A DNA stretch of 64,000 bases from Rhodosorus marinus. Lineage: Eukaryota > Rhodophyta > Stylonematophyceae > Stylonematales > Stylonemataceae. The translations under genes were made by a program, and so were the position numbers. Shown here piece by piece: positions 33,855 to 46,200 of this stretch. The notes under the pieces were generated by a model. It saw only the letters and a program-made list of their open reading frames with translations. It had not been told where the DNA came from and did not search any database. Numbering within the stretch: the stretch's first letter is position 1; every line of letters begins with the position of its first letter. The stretch is taken from the NCBI GenBank assembly GCA_029953675.1, contig JAMWBK010000009.1:372001-436000 (forward strand), written 5' to 3'.

Positions 33855-35357
33855 ATGAAACGTGAAGTTGTAATAATTGATGCAGACGATGAGGCAGAGA
33901 TTCGCAGGAGGAGAAGAAGCAGTCGGAAACGGCCGAGGGCTACAACAGAGATTGCGTAAGGTTTTAGTTCTTCACTCAACGATTTTTCCTCGTTTTTCTT
34001 GGTATCTCAATTTCTTACTGAGTCTGCTTACTTGGTTTCTCCTCTTCGCGGCTGAAATGCCTGTCGTTACAGGAGCCGACTGTTAAGTACAGAGAATAGT
34101 TCTGTGCAAGTAGAGACTGGATCATCTGTGTCGAACAAGTTAGCACGCCTGGAGGTGCAGAGGACAGCAGAGGTTCCCAGCATTGATGATCTGAGTGATG
34201 ATCTTCTTGTTCAGATCTTTCAGCATCTTGGAGGGCTTCTTGAGCTCATGCGAGTGTTGCCCGTGTGCAAGAGATGGCTTAGAGTTGGAGGAGACCCACG
34301 GTTATGGAGCACGCTGTCTTTCTACAATTATGAGCATGTCTCTGACGCAGCGCTGAGGTCTATTTTGGCGAATGGTCAAGCTTTGCGACGGCTGAAATCT
34401 CTTTCCCTAGCGAAGTGTCACCGCATTTCGGAGGAGACTGTGAGGCTGATTCCAAAAAGCCCCTGCGTAAATTCACTGGAGTCGATAGATCTGTCTTGGT
34501 GCTCCGGTGCTAGCTCTCGCTCGGTTCCCATATTCTCCCGATGCCCTGGGCTAAAGGAGGTCAAGTTGTCCTATTGCTGGTATGACGAGCGCGACATGTT
34601 TTTCCTCGGCTTCGGAAAATGTTTACAAAGCAAGCGTCTTTCTTGCCGTTTTGTGCAAACTTTAGGAAAGTTCACGGTCGAGCCCTGAAATGCCTCGCTC
34701 TACGGTGTCCACGGTTGGAGGTCCTTGACATTAACTGCTGTACCAATGTTAGAGACTCGCATATAATTGCGTTCGCTGAACACTGCAGGAATCTACGATA
34801 CCTCAACATTGCAAACGCTAGAAGTGTTAGCGACCGAGCGATTTGCCGCCTCGCGGAGCACTGCAAAAATCTGGAGGTCCTTGACCTCTCCTGGTGTTCG
34901 AAGATAACTGACGTGTCCTTAAACGCCATAGCCGCAAATTTGCCGAAACTGCGTGAGCTGAGGTACGACCGCGTGGAACGCACAGTACGGTTAGACCGAT
35001 TTTACGTATATGCTGACGAACTCACCCCTATGCTTTATGAATACTGATAGATTGAACGAAACGCAAGTAAGCAACCTTGGATTGTGCCAAGTGGTTAAGT
35101 CATGCAAGCAGCTGGAGGAGCTGCACTTAGCACGGTGTCCCATCGGCGTTTTCGCTGCTGCGAGCATTGCCCTCCACTGTCGAACGAACTTGAAGATCCT
35201 CAACCTTGCCTGTTGTGAGGCGATCCCGGATAGGGCGGTCGTGGCAATCCTCTCCTGCTGTATCTCTCTGAGAAGTCTCGACGTTTCCACCCTCCCATGT
35301 AGGAGGATAGGAAACATCGTTGAGAGCTTCTCTGGCCAGACTATTGTATATTATTGA
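33855..35357 (+). CDS. F-box / leucine-rich-repeat protein (SCF substrate receptor)
   Basis: Substrate-recognition subunit of an SCF ubiquitin ligase. Exons 33855-33955, 34073-34579, 34666-34962 and 35051-35357, all phase 2, give 403 residues. Exon 1 carries a basic nuclear-localisation-like stretch (RRRRRSSRKRPRA). The F-box is at residues about 60-100 (IDDLSDDLLVQIFQHL, VLPVCKRWLRVGGDPRLWST). Eight or more cysteine-containing LRRs follow, such as LKSLSLAKCHRISEETV, LESIDLSWCSGAS, LEVLDINCCTNVRDSHI, LRYLNIANARSVSDRAI and LKILNLACCEAIPDRAV, the FBXL2/FBXL20 pattern. The target protein is unknown. Nuclear location is inferred from the basic N terminus only. Confidence 0.9.
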
Positions 35358-35973
35358 GAAAATCCTTAGGATATATTAGTCGGGAAATGGTTGTCGTATT
35401 ACTAATATTGCCTGTCTTTATGGACCCCTCTCGGTATGTAAAAACCAAAACAACTTGTTACGATCTCGTCTGCAGCTTTTCCTGTTTTCATTGCCTGCTA
35501 CAACTGACCTCCATCCAAGTGGAATGAAAGCATGTCAGAAGAAGCCGTCATGGGCGACTAAGTCTATCTCCAGGCCTCGCTGTGAAGAGAGTCCGAGGCA
35601 GCCTCCAAGATCAACCCCGAGAAAACTTTCCTAGATCGAGTTTCCAGCGGAACTCTTGTGCGTTAGCGTTGATGAGTTCATCTGTATCCTCCATCAAGTT
35701 TCTCCCACCCAAGCCTCGCACGAATGTCCTCCACTCTCTTCGCGTTCTTCCCAAAATCTCCAATCGGCTGTTGAAAGGGGTAAACGAAGATTATTTCCCT
35801 AGAGCAGGATCGATATGAAATCACACCCTGTTCCAAGAAGACGAAATGCGGCCCACAAGAAAAAATCTGAATGCTTAGTAGAGAAGCCAAAGACGAAGCC
35901 TAGCACATCAGTGGAACAAACTGAGCGCGAACAAGACATAGCATCGGCAAGCAGATGGATCAGACGACGCTGA
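35358..35973. other. Convergent intergenic region
   Basis: 3' flanks of the F-box gene (plus) and the DUF1499 gene (minus). Open frames have no family resemblance. Confidence 0.4.
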
Positions 35974-36766
35974 CTAGGCAGTCGTTCCATTTTGGACAGT
36001 AAGCTGTAGTTCCTTAAGAGACGCCGTTAAAGTCATCAACTCAATGACGGCAGACTCGTATTTGGACTTGTGGTAGCTGTGCAGCCGCATAGAAGTCACC
36101 TTCCAGCGAAAGAAACAGAAGCAGAACTATGTAGTGCAACCCAGCAACGGTGACGTGGAGAAAAGGACCAACCTCGTTATCATTGAGTAGGAATTCTAGG
36201 TCGTCGATTCCTCTGGGAAATCCCGGAAACTCCGCGAGAATGTAGTTATTAGTTGTAGTTATGATCGTCGCATCCGGTAGCTCTTCAAGAACCTCAATCA
36301 ACGAGTTCCACGCGGCTTTGGGGTCACCGGTCAGTGGTAAATAAGACCACTGGAAGAAGAAACAGAAAAAAGCAGACAAGCTGACAATTAGCGCAGGGTA
36401 AGACAGCTGATCCGCTTTCGATCGGCGAAAGACTCTTACCGGTGCACCGAATTTGCTCGCATTTCTGATGGAGCTGGTGCTAATACAGTTCTGTTCAGCT
36501 TTACACTCCTCAAGTCGACCATTTTTGATCCCCTATTGAAATGAACAACGAAGAACCCAGAGTGTCTTAGCCTCCAGATTGTCTTCGACCACAAGACTTC
36601 AAGTCGAAAGTATCGGATATCGTACAACAGCACTCGCAGGAGAGCACAACAGCGAAAACCCTGTCGCTGCCGCCGCAATCGCAACAGGAACTCGTTTATG
36701 TACAGAAACACCCGCAGCAGAGCCAGCGCAAGAACAGCTCAAGGATGCGAAGCAGATATCAGACAT
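35974..36766 (-). CDS. DUF1499 protein with thylakoid-lumen type leader
   Basis: Four exons (36766-36626, 36532-36440, 36349-36173, 36099-35974) join in phase 0 to 178 residues. The mature part is a DUF1499 domain: GRLEECKAEQNCIS, APWSYLPLTGDPKAAWNSL, TTTNNYILAEFPGFPRGIDDLEFLL, then the short C-terminal strand VTSMRLHSYHKSKYESAV. The N terminus has a Ser-rich MSDICFASLSCSC followed by Lys-Arg, a hydrophobic segment VPVAIAAAATGFSLL and an SPASA cleavage-like site. This bipartite layout is typical of thylakoid-lumen proteins. DUF1499 proteins occur in cyanobacteria, algae and plants with no firm biochemical role. The start could lie further upstream in the same frame. Confidence 0.85.
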
Positions 36767-38025
36767 GCTTGTGTAAGGATACTCAAGAAGGTACCCGCTC
36801 TCCCCAACAAGAGGCAATGAAACGAATCTACGAATCTTTGTAACCAAGGCAAACCACCGAAAATTCGAAGAGGGTAAGAAAAGTTTGATCACAAATATGA
36901 TCGGATCCTTCGAACATCTTCATCCAATCCACTGCCGCGCCTGCTCAAAAACCGACGGGGTGGTCTGGAAGTCGGGTGGAATAATGAAACCGGATCTTGC
37001 TACTTCCGCGCCATCGTATGGGCATCGGGAATGCTTTCGTCTAGGCACCCGGAACATCAGCTACGACATCAAAGGGATTCCATTTTGTTTCCCAACAGCC
37101 GAGGTTGGAGTCCAGCGCTTCAGGATTCGTATTCCCTTGAGGAGCTGCCCTTGCTTTTTGCTTTTTTGCTTCCTGTCAAAGCGACGGAGGGTCCTTTCTT
37201 AGTCATCGCGAGGGTCTGGTCTCCCTAGCCCTTGAACCAGCAGCTTGTCTGCAGGATTGCCACATCAGGCCTCACTGGCGTAACCTGTGTATGATCTGGT
37301 CGTCACGTACTCGACGCGTACTACTTAGCAATGGGAACCAGCTCGATCATGAACGCCTTTCTTTATTGGAACAACAAGCTCACTATTGTTGCCTAGCACA
37401 TGCTTCACAACAAAACCACCAAGCAAGGTCGATTTCAGAACGAAGACAGGCAAGGAATACCTTAGCGGTTGTTTTACTTTCACTTCTAGGTGGGATTGCG
37501 CATGCTACGCTTGACTTCACACATGGTCGTGCTTGTCCTCAGCTAACGCTCTTAACTTATCGAATTGTTCTCGTGCAGGTGAGCTCAGTTTGCTCGTAGT
37601 AGTGACCTCATAGGTTGGACGAAATAGGCCAGTGGCTCATTTGACGAGCCACGAAGGTTGACGAACAGCAGCTGGCGTTTCTGCTGCGACCTCGGAAGGA
37701 TATTCTCTCCAGTTCTAGCCTGAAGATCGTTGACAAACGTAGGCTCGACCGCTGCAATTCCGACAGCAGCGAGTTTTTCCGGATTCCGCAGAACCGCTTG
37801 CTTTGGCAGTCAAATTAAAGCTGAGATCGATTTTCAGCCGCGCGGCGTGCGCACATCCCCATCGAACACCTCGTGGAGCGGGGACGGTCATACGACCTAA
37901 CGAGAGGCTTTCATTTCCGTTGTCACCAGTTTTGTGTCCCGGGCCCTTTAGAGCAACAATAGCAAACTTCACAGAGCGCGAGAAATAGTTTCGCTTGCGC
38001 GATACCATCGCTACTATCGATTCCT
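36767..38025. other. Intergenic region with unassigned open frames
   Basis: Between the DUF1499 start and the PHD-protein stop, both minus strand. A minus-strand frame (38008-37715, 97 residues, MVSRKRNYFSRSVKFAIVAL) begins 18 bases after the PHD stop and is basic at its start; I see no family match and cannot say whether it is expressed. Confidence 0.35.
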
Positions 38026-39285
38026 CTAGTCCGGTTGAAGCAGTGGACGTTCGCCTTCAGAAGCGTTCTTCTTGAGGGCCTCCAGATTCGTATCGAAGTC
38101 TCGGTCAGTCCTGGACGAGACAACTGTGACCTTCAGGTCCGTCCAGGCTTCTGCCTGAAGACTACATTGATAACAAATGAACACCGATCCGAGTCTTCTT
38201 GTTCTTATCTGTCAAAGCAGAAGATGTTAAAGTCAGGCAGAGTTCCTGTAACGTACGTGCTTGGCTGCGTGGATGTCATACCTTGTCAAACGATGCGTCC
38301 GATATGCCTGTGCAAGGCCGATGGCTCCACTTATTGCATAGCTCACATTGTAGGCATTCCCCTGTGAAAACATCGATTCCGCACGTGCAGTTGACGATTA
38401 CCCGCTTCGCGGAGGACTTCTTTGCTTTGAGTTTGCTCTGGAAAAATAAAAACGGAAAAGGGTTAGTTCCTGTAGGGCGGATTGATGAAAACTTCCAGAG
38501 AGACTTACTGGTGAGTCTTTCCTCTTCCATCGCTCTTTGGAGTTCAGCTCTTGAGCAGCTTTCGATCGCTTCCCAAACTTTGTCACTTTCGCAATGTTTT
38601 CAGCTCGTTCGTAGTAACTTAGTCTATAGGACTGAGTGTGGTTGGAATGAAGCCGTCGTTGGAGAAGCTTTTGCCTGGAGGGAGCAAGTCGGAGCTTCCA
38701 ACAGTGAGTTCCCGGCTCATCTGAAACTGCGGAAACCAGCTTTACGCCCAGCTTACTTGGATGAAAGGGGCTTTGCAAGGCCGTAGCCGAACCACCTAAT
38801 ACCCTTCTTTCGCAAGTATACTTGAAAGTTGTGATCGTTTTGGAGCTCCTCCCTGAACCGGGCTGGGTTGCACAGCATCATATGCTTTTGTCTCTCCACG
38901 CCTTTCCATAGACCCTTTTCAGGATATAGTCCACAACATGGGCATAGAATCCATTCTATGCGTTGAAATACCATAAGAGAACAGCGCGACTAACTGAGCA
39001 CAGGTTCACATATCTCGAGCTACGTCGTAACTTATCGCAAGGACTTACCGGCCTCAAATTTAGAGAAACCTTTTGAAACATATTACAGAAAAAACAATTC
39101 ATCGTCGATCAGATGCAGCTCATCTGCTTCAATCCACCGGTCGTTCAGCTTCAAGACGAAGAACCCCATCTCACAGAATGTATGAATGAAACAACAAACT
39201 TACCCAAAAGCATCTCCGTGGGTTCCTCCTTGACGTTCCTGTTATCAGCTCCAAGCTCTCTCTTGCCGCTACTGTCCATGGTCAT
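38026..39285 (-). CDS. PHD-finger protein
   Basis: Chromatin-reader type zinc-finger protein. A C4HC3 PHD finger is assembled across an intron: NCTCGIDVFTGECLQCELCN, KWSHRPCTGISDASFDK, then FICYQC. Upstream are basic helical stretches (AENIAKVTKFGKRSKAAQEL, KERWKRKD) and a Cys/His cluster, ILCPCCGLYPEKGLWKGV, then RQKHMMLCNPARF, which could bind another zinc. Supported splice sites include GTAAGC after KPLSSK (near 38756), GTAAGTC after RKDSP (near 38510) and GTATGA after ASFDK (near 38280). The first exon (MTMDSSGKRELGADN) ends at GTAAGT near 39205; its junction to the Cys/His exon is not resolved. The product is likely nuclear. Confidence 0.72.
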
Positions 39286-41759
39286 AACAGATTCGTCTAT
39301 TTGCGCGGAAGACGAGTCTCTGCTCTTACCAAAACCCCAACTTGACCTGAAAGCGTCCTCTACAGCAACTTTATTCTCCAAACGCTGTGCAGAAGGCGTT
39401 TCTAAACGGCACGTAATTGCGATGAAATGTACATGCAATTAGTATGCAAATACACGTTATTAACGTTTCTTGACATCCTAAATTTATGAGAATATCTATT
39501 TTTGCACAACATACACGTCAATCACCGTGTGGAGCAAAACGGGGGTTGTCCTCGACGATTGGGTGGGTAGCCTGCAATGGTTGAGAGGGCAGAGTCTTGT
39601 CCAGATGATTTAAGCTGGCACCTTGGCTGGACCAGGGCTGGACTGTTGAATGTTTAACAACCCGTAGCTTTGCGTTGGGATAGTCTCTGATAAATGCAGG
39701 CGTCTTGTCTTGGGTTTTTCCTGATCGGCTACATGTACACCGCCTTGGAGGTGCTGGGGCCCGGTATTTCAATTTCTTTTTCATCCAATATCCTATGCCA
39801 TCCTCGGCACCATCCCTCGCCATACGCGTTGCTAAAACATGATAGATCATTATATCCATCCGCCGTACAAATCCCGAAGACCTCGAAGACAAGCTGAACA
39901 AACCAACATCGCGTGTGTTAACCCGATGGCGGCCAATGATCTATGACGCATCCGATTGGAGGGTGACCACATCCGTACGGGGCTCCTGGTGCAAGCCTTT
40001 GTTCTAACAGGAAGAAACTGATGACAAGCGGAACAAACCTATGGAGCCAACTGAAGCGTGGGTCCATACGCGCCTCCTTGCGCAAAACTTTCTACGAATC
40101 CGAAAATCTCGATGACGAGCGGAACAACCCCCATGTGACGCAAGAAGAAAGACAAAGAGCGGGTGATTAAACTGATCCGCCTCACGATTCAATAGTTATC
40201 CATGACCCAATCATGTATGCTCTTTCAGTCTGACTCTCTGGCTCCGTAACACCGCGTTGGTCCTGGAGGCGCGCTCTCTTTCCGTCCTGTCCTAGCTTAC
40301 TTCATTCGGTTCCCATTGGTCGTCCTCGTGTGTCTAAATAGGTAGTCATAAACCGTCCGATAGCCGGATAGCCGTGTTGCAGTAGAATATTGAATTAATG
40401 TAGACAATTAGACCGCGTGTGATTGAAATTACTCTAAAACACCTATCCGATCGCTGTTCCGAAAACGGTCTGTTGAAGGGTTAGATATTCAATCAACGTG
40501 AGTCGGACAATCAATCATCTCTATGGTCCAGATATTGAATCATAATTACTTCTGAGCTCGACAGACTGTCATCATCAATCCCAACTAAAGGTTGTTTAGA
40601 ACGCTCAGAAGCATCCATGCCAAGATGCCTTCTGAGCGTTCTGAAAAACGTCATGGGACGTAAGGTTCAGTAAGACTGCATCGACGGAAAAAGCGGTGAT
40701 TTGATGCGACTTCTGTTTCAAACCCAGGGTATAAGAAAGTCAACCTAAGCATCTAGGAGCTTAAATGGAATCTTTTCGGCAACTTCGTCTGATCGAGCCT
40801 TCCCCGTTCCAAAACAAAACCTCGGGAGAAAGAGGGTTCGACACAAACCAATCCCGGTTTAGTGGAACACCTTCCTGCTATTCGTCCTATGCGATTTCGA
40901 TGGTGAAGATCATATACCGATACGCAATAAACACAATCTACATAGGCCTCGCAGTTTCCCCCAAGAACGTCACTTCCCCGTACGAATAAAGAAAAATAAT
41001 TAAAACAGAAAATGACAGTCTGTCATCGTCATAAATACTCCCCTATGCAATGTCACAGCCAGAATTCCACTAGAGTGTTCAGAAGATTGAAATCCAATCA
41101 ATAATATTTATTGATTGAATAAATTGGACGATAGGCAATGGTTATAGGACTGTTATCAGACAAATCGAATAATTTCTTTCTAATTAAGTTCTATGATGTT
41201 TTTATCGGACGCAGGCCCGTACCAAGATCCGCTTAAATATTAATTAATTCAGGTCTATTGAACTTATATTGGACCCGTCTGTATTTATCAGACTTTTCTC
41301 ATCGGACATATAGTGGCAACTTTACCCTAATCGTCCAATAAGTCATCCACCAAATATCTCCTCTGGCTTCCCCTTCCTTGAAACTCCCAAAATTCAATAA
41401 ATACAAATCCCAAAAGTGTAGCCCCCCTAGCAGGAAATATGTAAAATCCTAAAAAAAAGTTCATTTAATAAGAATTAGTTTGAAAACGTGACCAAGAAAT
41501 TACCCCTGGAGATTTTTATATTGGAACTTCAGGTTTGATGATTTAAAGATCTTGTGGAGTTCTGTTTTCAAGGGAAGACGGAGGACTTCCTGAGATGGGA
41601 AAGTTTGGGACTATTTAAATGGGACGGTTCGTTTTGGGGATGGGAAGGGCGGTGAAGTAGATGGGCAGCAGAGGTGGTATGAGAGGTCGAGAGAAAGACG
41701 ATTGTTGGAAGGTTTTTAGGAGTGAATCGGATGATTGAAGTGATAGTTTGTGGAGAAGG
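39286..41759. other. Gene-poor region with hairpin and palindromes
   Basis: About 2.5 kb without a recognised gene. It contains the imperfect hairpin at 40598-40642, GACAGWCTGTC palindromes at 40560 and 41014, direct repeats of GATGACRAGCGGAACAA near 40019 and 40110, and an AT-rich stretch 41030-41520. A minus-strand open frame at 39858-39518 (MDIMIYHVLATRMARDG) has no family match. Confidence 0.45.
40598..40642. repeat. 18/19-bp inverted repeat with one bulge
   Basis: AGAACGCTCAGAAGCATC (40598-40615) pairs with GATGCCTTCTGAGCGTTCT (40624-40642) with a single unpaired base and an eight-base loop. It lies in non-coding DNA; it could be a hairpin RNA or a transposon-terminal remnant. Confidence 0.8.
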
Positions 41760-42422
41760 ATGAAGAGGAATCGAGGAAAGGTTAAATTTAGGGATTCGCT
41801 GGTGGCGGTGTTGATGAGCTTATTCAGCGGGGACCGGAACAACGTCACGGCGATTATTGTGCCTACAAGGATGGCCATACAGCCTTCGAACATGAATGAA
41901 GGGATGAAGAGCCTGGTTTCAACTCCCCCGAGAGTTTTCCTGCAGTCCGACCCGGAGATGTTGCACTTTCGAGTCCAGGAGGCGCTGAACGAGGCGAATT
42001 CGCATATCTTGCTGCAGAGAAAGAAGGTTGCTCAGGAAAGGGCCATGAGGGTTGAGGCTGAGAAAGAGGTTACTCGACAGCAGGTTCATATGAGGTCCTT
42101 GCATGCACAGATTCAGGATCAGACCTCGAGAATTACGAGCTTGATGGAGGATTTGGTTCACAAAAGTGATAGGACGAGGCTGGAACTGGACACGGAGTCA
42201 GACTTCGTTCTAGCCCTTGACCTGTGTAAGAAGCTTGCAGAGACTGCCTCTCAGAAAGCTCTCCAAGTTATCGAAACGATCATACCCGTGATGGAGGACA
42301 TCAAGATTGCTGAGCAGAGAGTAGACGACTCGTCATTCAGCTTTGATGAATTTTTGAACGACAGCGATATATATGAGCCCAAAAACGAGGGTCCAAAAGA
42401 AACGAGGTTGCGTTCAAGGTGA
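41760..42422 (+). CDS. Coiled-coil protein of unknown function
   Basis: An open frame of 220 residues begins MKRNRGKVKFRDSLVAV. Residues about 60-130 form a heptad-patterned coiled coil (LHFRVQEALNEANSHILLQR, EAEKEVTRQQVHMRSLHAQI), and an acidic C-terminal part follows (DDSSFSFDEFLNDSDIYEP). A GTGAGC donor lies at 42419, so the gene may splice into a downstream open stretch that reads DFLLFGDGELEESGSDKL (to 42777), but no acceptor gives a clean phase with a normal intron length. The gene is not recognised. It could be a transcription-associated or cytoskeletal adaptor; nothing decides. Confidence 0.5.
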   Translation: MKRNRGKVKFRDSLVAVLMSLFSGDRNNVTAIIVPTRMAIQPSNMNEGMKSLVSTPPRVFLQSDPEMLHFRVQEALNEANSHILLQRKKVAQERAMRVEAEKEVTRQQVHMRSLHAQIQDQTSRITSLMEDLVHKSDRTRLELDTESDFVLALDLCKKLAETASQKALQVIETIIPVMEDIKIAEQRVDDSSFSFDEFLNDSDIYEPKNEGPKETRLRSR

Positions 42423-43222
42423 GCATCTGGTCCAATCCAGTGAATTATTTCATCGGACTCTGTGTTTCAATGCACAGGCGCAAGGCGGGATTTTCTCTGA
42501 ATGTGTATACCCCAATGTCAAACATCCGAATACGACCAGGTATCCGCCTAGACAGCAAAACGCAATGCCCTCACCCGATTTCCTTCTTTTCGGAGACGGA
42601 GAGCTCGAAGAATCTGGAAGCGACAAACTCATCCCTGTGATAGCTAATGAACAAGTTACTGGAGATACTGAATATGGACATGGGAGCGGAGAGAATGAGA
42701 GTTGGCTGTTGGGTGTGCATGAGCTGTTCAATCATCCCAACGGACAAAACCCAAATCTCCAGGTAGGACTTCTTTAGACCTTTGGATTTGGTGCACAGGG
42801 CATGGCCTCATTTGGTTGTGAAATTGTGTTGAGCTGACGAGCAATTTGCATGCGGATGCGATTAGGAAACTGTGAACATGAAGCGGAGGAGCCTCGGTGA
42901 TCATGCGGTAGCGAACGGAATCGAACGGGATCGTTTTGAACATTTGGAAACACGGAGTTTAAGTTCGGAACTCGCGGCGCGAGGCGAAGTGGCTTGGATG
43001 GAAGCTCTGCAGAACGGGACACTGCAGTCCTGACAGGGTTTCCCTTTCAGCGCCTAACTGTATTGTGGATTCTATTCAATCTAACATATTTATTTAAAGT
43101 TTTATAGCCTCAAAAGGCTCTTCATGGACCGGACCTTCTTATATATAAGTGTGAGCTGCAGGCTTTTGTGAACACAAACACAAAGCCTTTTTCAAAATGA
43201 ATTCACATCAATGCGGTTTAGA
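42423..43222. other. Region between coiled-coil gene and membrane-protein gene
   Basis: Holds a possible 3' exon of the coiled-coil gene (open to 42777) and the 3' flank of the convergent membrane-protein gene. Nothing else was recognised. Confidence 0.35.
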
Positions 43223-46200
43223 TTATACCGCCCACCGTAGGTTGAACGTGGTCGAGGACTTCGAAATTGCGGCCACGATGTCCAGGGCCATGGACAAGAT
43301 GCCCAAGTTCATTGTGGACCATTCCCTTCCCAGCAGAATTGGAAGCACACTAGATAGCACCATGATCTGGAATGTGAAGCCTTGTCGGAATGCACCGTTG
43401 GTGTAGATGTGCTCGGAGATGAAGTAGACGATGTTTATCCACGGAATGATTCTGTGTGAGGAAAGAATTCTGGTACGTCAGTAGCTCTCCCGGCTTGAGG
43501 ATGGCGTTGCATTGGGGGCCTTACAAGAGCGCAAGTTCAACTACTGCGCCGCCAATTGAGACCACTGAGACTCCAATGTACAAGCCGATGACGATTTCAG
43601 AAGTCATGGGTCTTATGGTGAGCGTGCTCCATGCCAAGGATAAACCCTGTGAGAGCCAAAGGAAAATTTCGCTTTCTTTAGCACTTGGCTCGAAATGAAT
43701 GCTTGAATACGGAAGGGGGAGCTCGTACCAGCAACGGCAAAAGGAAGTGAATTTTCTCCGCTCTATGAGGGAAACTGAGGAGGAACTGTGGCGGAGTGTT
43801 CAGGAGAAGTATTGGGGCATATACAACCGGGGACACGGAGCTTGCTCCTGACGACCGGCTTAGGTTCGAGAGAGCTGCCAAAACGTAAGAAGCAAAGGGG
43901 AGAAACTGCAGATCCTTTGAACGATGAGCTGGTTCTGCTTCACAAAAGCGACGCAATAGGGCATGAGCATGAAGAATTCTTTGCCGGATGAAAAACATTG
44001 TCACCTACCGTGTAGACAGGTCCGCATGTAAAGCGCCATTGCCATAACGGCGTAGCAAGCGGCAAAACAAGCGAGGGAGTCACTCATCCAGTTTCCTTCA
44101 AACGCCGCTTGCCCGCTCCAAAGGACCGCTGGCACAAAGCTCGACAGCGATGGATACAAGAACAGTAAAGAAACCACAGCAATGCCAACTAGGGCTAGGC
44201 TAGTCCTTTGGATTCGTTCCCTCCCAGTTTGCTGTATAAGCTGCTCGTACGTTGGCATCGTGCATGAGAGGAAAGTATACCAGGCCTGTAACGAAACCAG
44301 GTCAGCCATCCCGCGCACGTTAAAGGAGGTCAGGAATTCACTCACAGCGTAGGTGTGCAACCATACAGCCAGTCCAATCACTGGAGACGTCATCTTCATA
44401 CGAACGTACACAACTTCAGCAGTACATAGACTAGCTCCCAGGACCTGGATGGGAGGCGAAGGACAATGCGAGTGGTCAGTTTACGACGAAAACAAGTTCC
44501 AATTCGTTAGTACGGAGGAGTTGTTGAACGGCCAGACTCTACCGAAGAAGCGAAGAGAAAGCCACCTCTGCCGTGAGCCTTCCGAAATCGCAGCATATGG
44601 TAAGCCGGAATTATTAGACCCGACATGGCCCCTGGGCTGCTGAGGGTTATTCTCAGAAGCAATCCTCCGAGGGCAAGAACCACCAGAAACGGATGAATCA
44701 AAAAGGTCAACACAAAAAGCGACGTAGCCACAAGCTGTTCGAAGACGTTCAAGCCGGCAATCGCTGGAGGAGCCCAAGCCGACGAGGAAACGATGCTGCG
44801 AACCGTCAACATCACAACAAGCACGCGGAGGAAGTACCAGCCCGATGGAGCCTGCGTACGCTTGAGCTCTGATACTCTGAAATCCGAGGAGAGATAAAGT
44901 GGCCAAGGAATGCACAGGCACAGTGCAATAACGTACAGTTGGAAACCCCCCCGCCAATCGCTCTGCAAACAGTTGTGGAATCGGACAGGACTAGAAGTGA
45001 GCTTCTCATTAAAAAGCGCTGCGTGGTTACTTTTCGGAAAACTTACGGTCATGAGCAGTGGTAAGCGGCTGGCATAAAAGCGCGCGGAGAGTAGATACCA
45101 CCTCAAATCCACCTCAGTGGGTGTGAGTGAGCCTCGAGCAGCAACGAGCGACAACAGTCCAACTATCGTGCTGTTGAGGACTCTATCACTTCCGATCGAA
45201 CCACTCCTGATGAGCTCGGACTCAACCAGTAGCAACGCTAGGCTTAAAACAGTCGACATCTAGGCAGATGGAGCGATGGCGATAAGTTAAACGCGCTCAG
45301 TGCTCAACCCTGGGCTAGCAAGAGAACAAGGACGGATAAACTCACCCAACCGACTACCGGTGAGATCGACCGGGGAGTTACGCCAAGGTATATTCCGGAT
45401 GAAACTGCTCCTCCGGAACAGAGAAGAAACCCCAGAAGTTGCCAAACTGGCCGTTTTTCTGCTTGCACGGAGCGCTGAGTTTAGACGAGCATCACTGCTT
45501 CCTCTCGACAGACTTTGTGAAATCCAACAGTTACCATTGACGTCAGAGAAGATTTCTATAGTTCCGAGCAGCAGCTGCGCGGAGAGAAGCAGAACCAAAG
45601 AGCGAACTCGAACATGATCCCGACGCCAAGCAAGCAAAGGGTAAGGAATCATCAGGATCGTCACGTAGACCGGTATCAAGCTGAGTTGAGCAGTTGATCG
45701 AAGAACAGCAAAGATCCAAAGTGAATACTCAATAGCGGAGTCGCTTCTGACATTCTTGAAAATGGTAATCGCACGACCTCCTCCAACTTGGTAGCCAGCT
45801 GCAGGCAGTAGCAGAACGAAGGCGGTATCCGCAAGCTGTGACGATCGAAGGGAGAAACAGCTTAAGCGCTGAATCTTTTTCTTCTTAGATATGCCTGCAG
45901 GCTTACCGTTGAAAGCTCATGAAGCCCATTCCGCGCACAGCCGACGAACGCGATGGCCGGAAGCGCGCCGGTCACAACCGAGATCATCAGCCTAGTTGCG
46001 GGTGGCAGCTCTAGGACGGTGACGAGGTTTTCAAATTTAGCGAAAGCGTTGGTCTCTTCAATTCACAGATGTACCTATACGTTTGCTTCGTACCATTAGT
46101 ATCAGACGTTATACAGGCGACCATGTATAGCGCAGCAGCTGCAACTGCCAACCAAACCCCTCGGCCAGATCCGAAGAGCTGAGTTGCAGATCTGCCAAGC

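Noticed and set aside
37715-38008. 97-residue frame directly after the PHD-protein stop
   Set aside because: No family match; listed only as part of the spacer since translation from a second start after a stop is unlikely in a eukaryote.
39518-39858. Minus-strand frame of about 110 residues, possibly gag-like
   Set aside because: No domain, no splice support, and no repeats or other element parts nearby.
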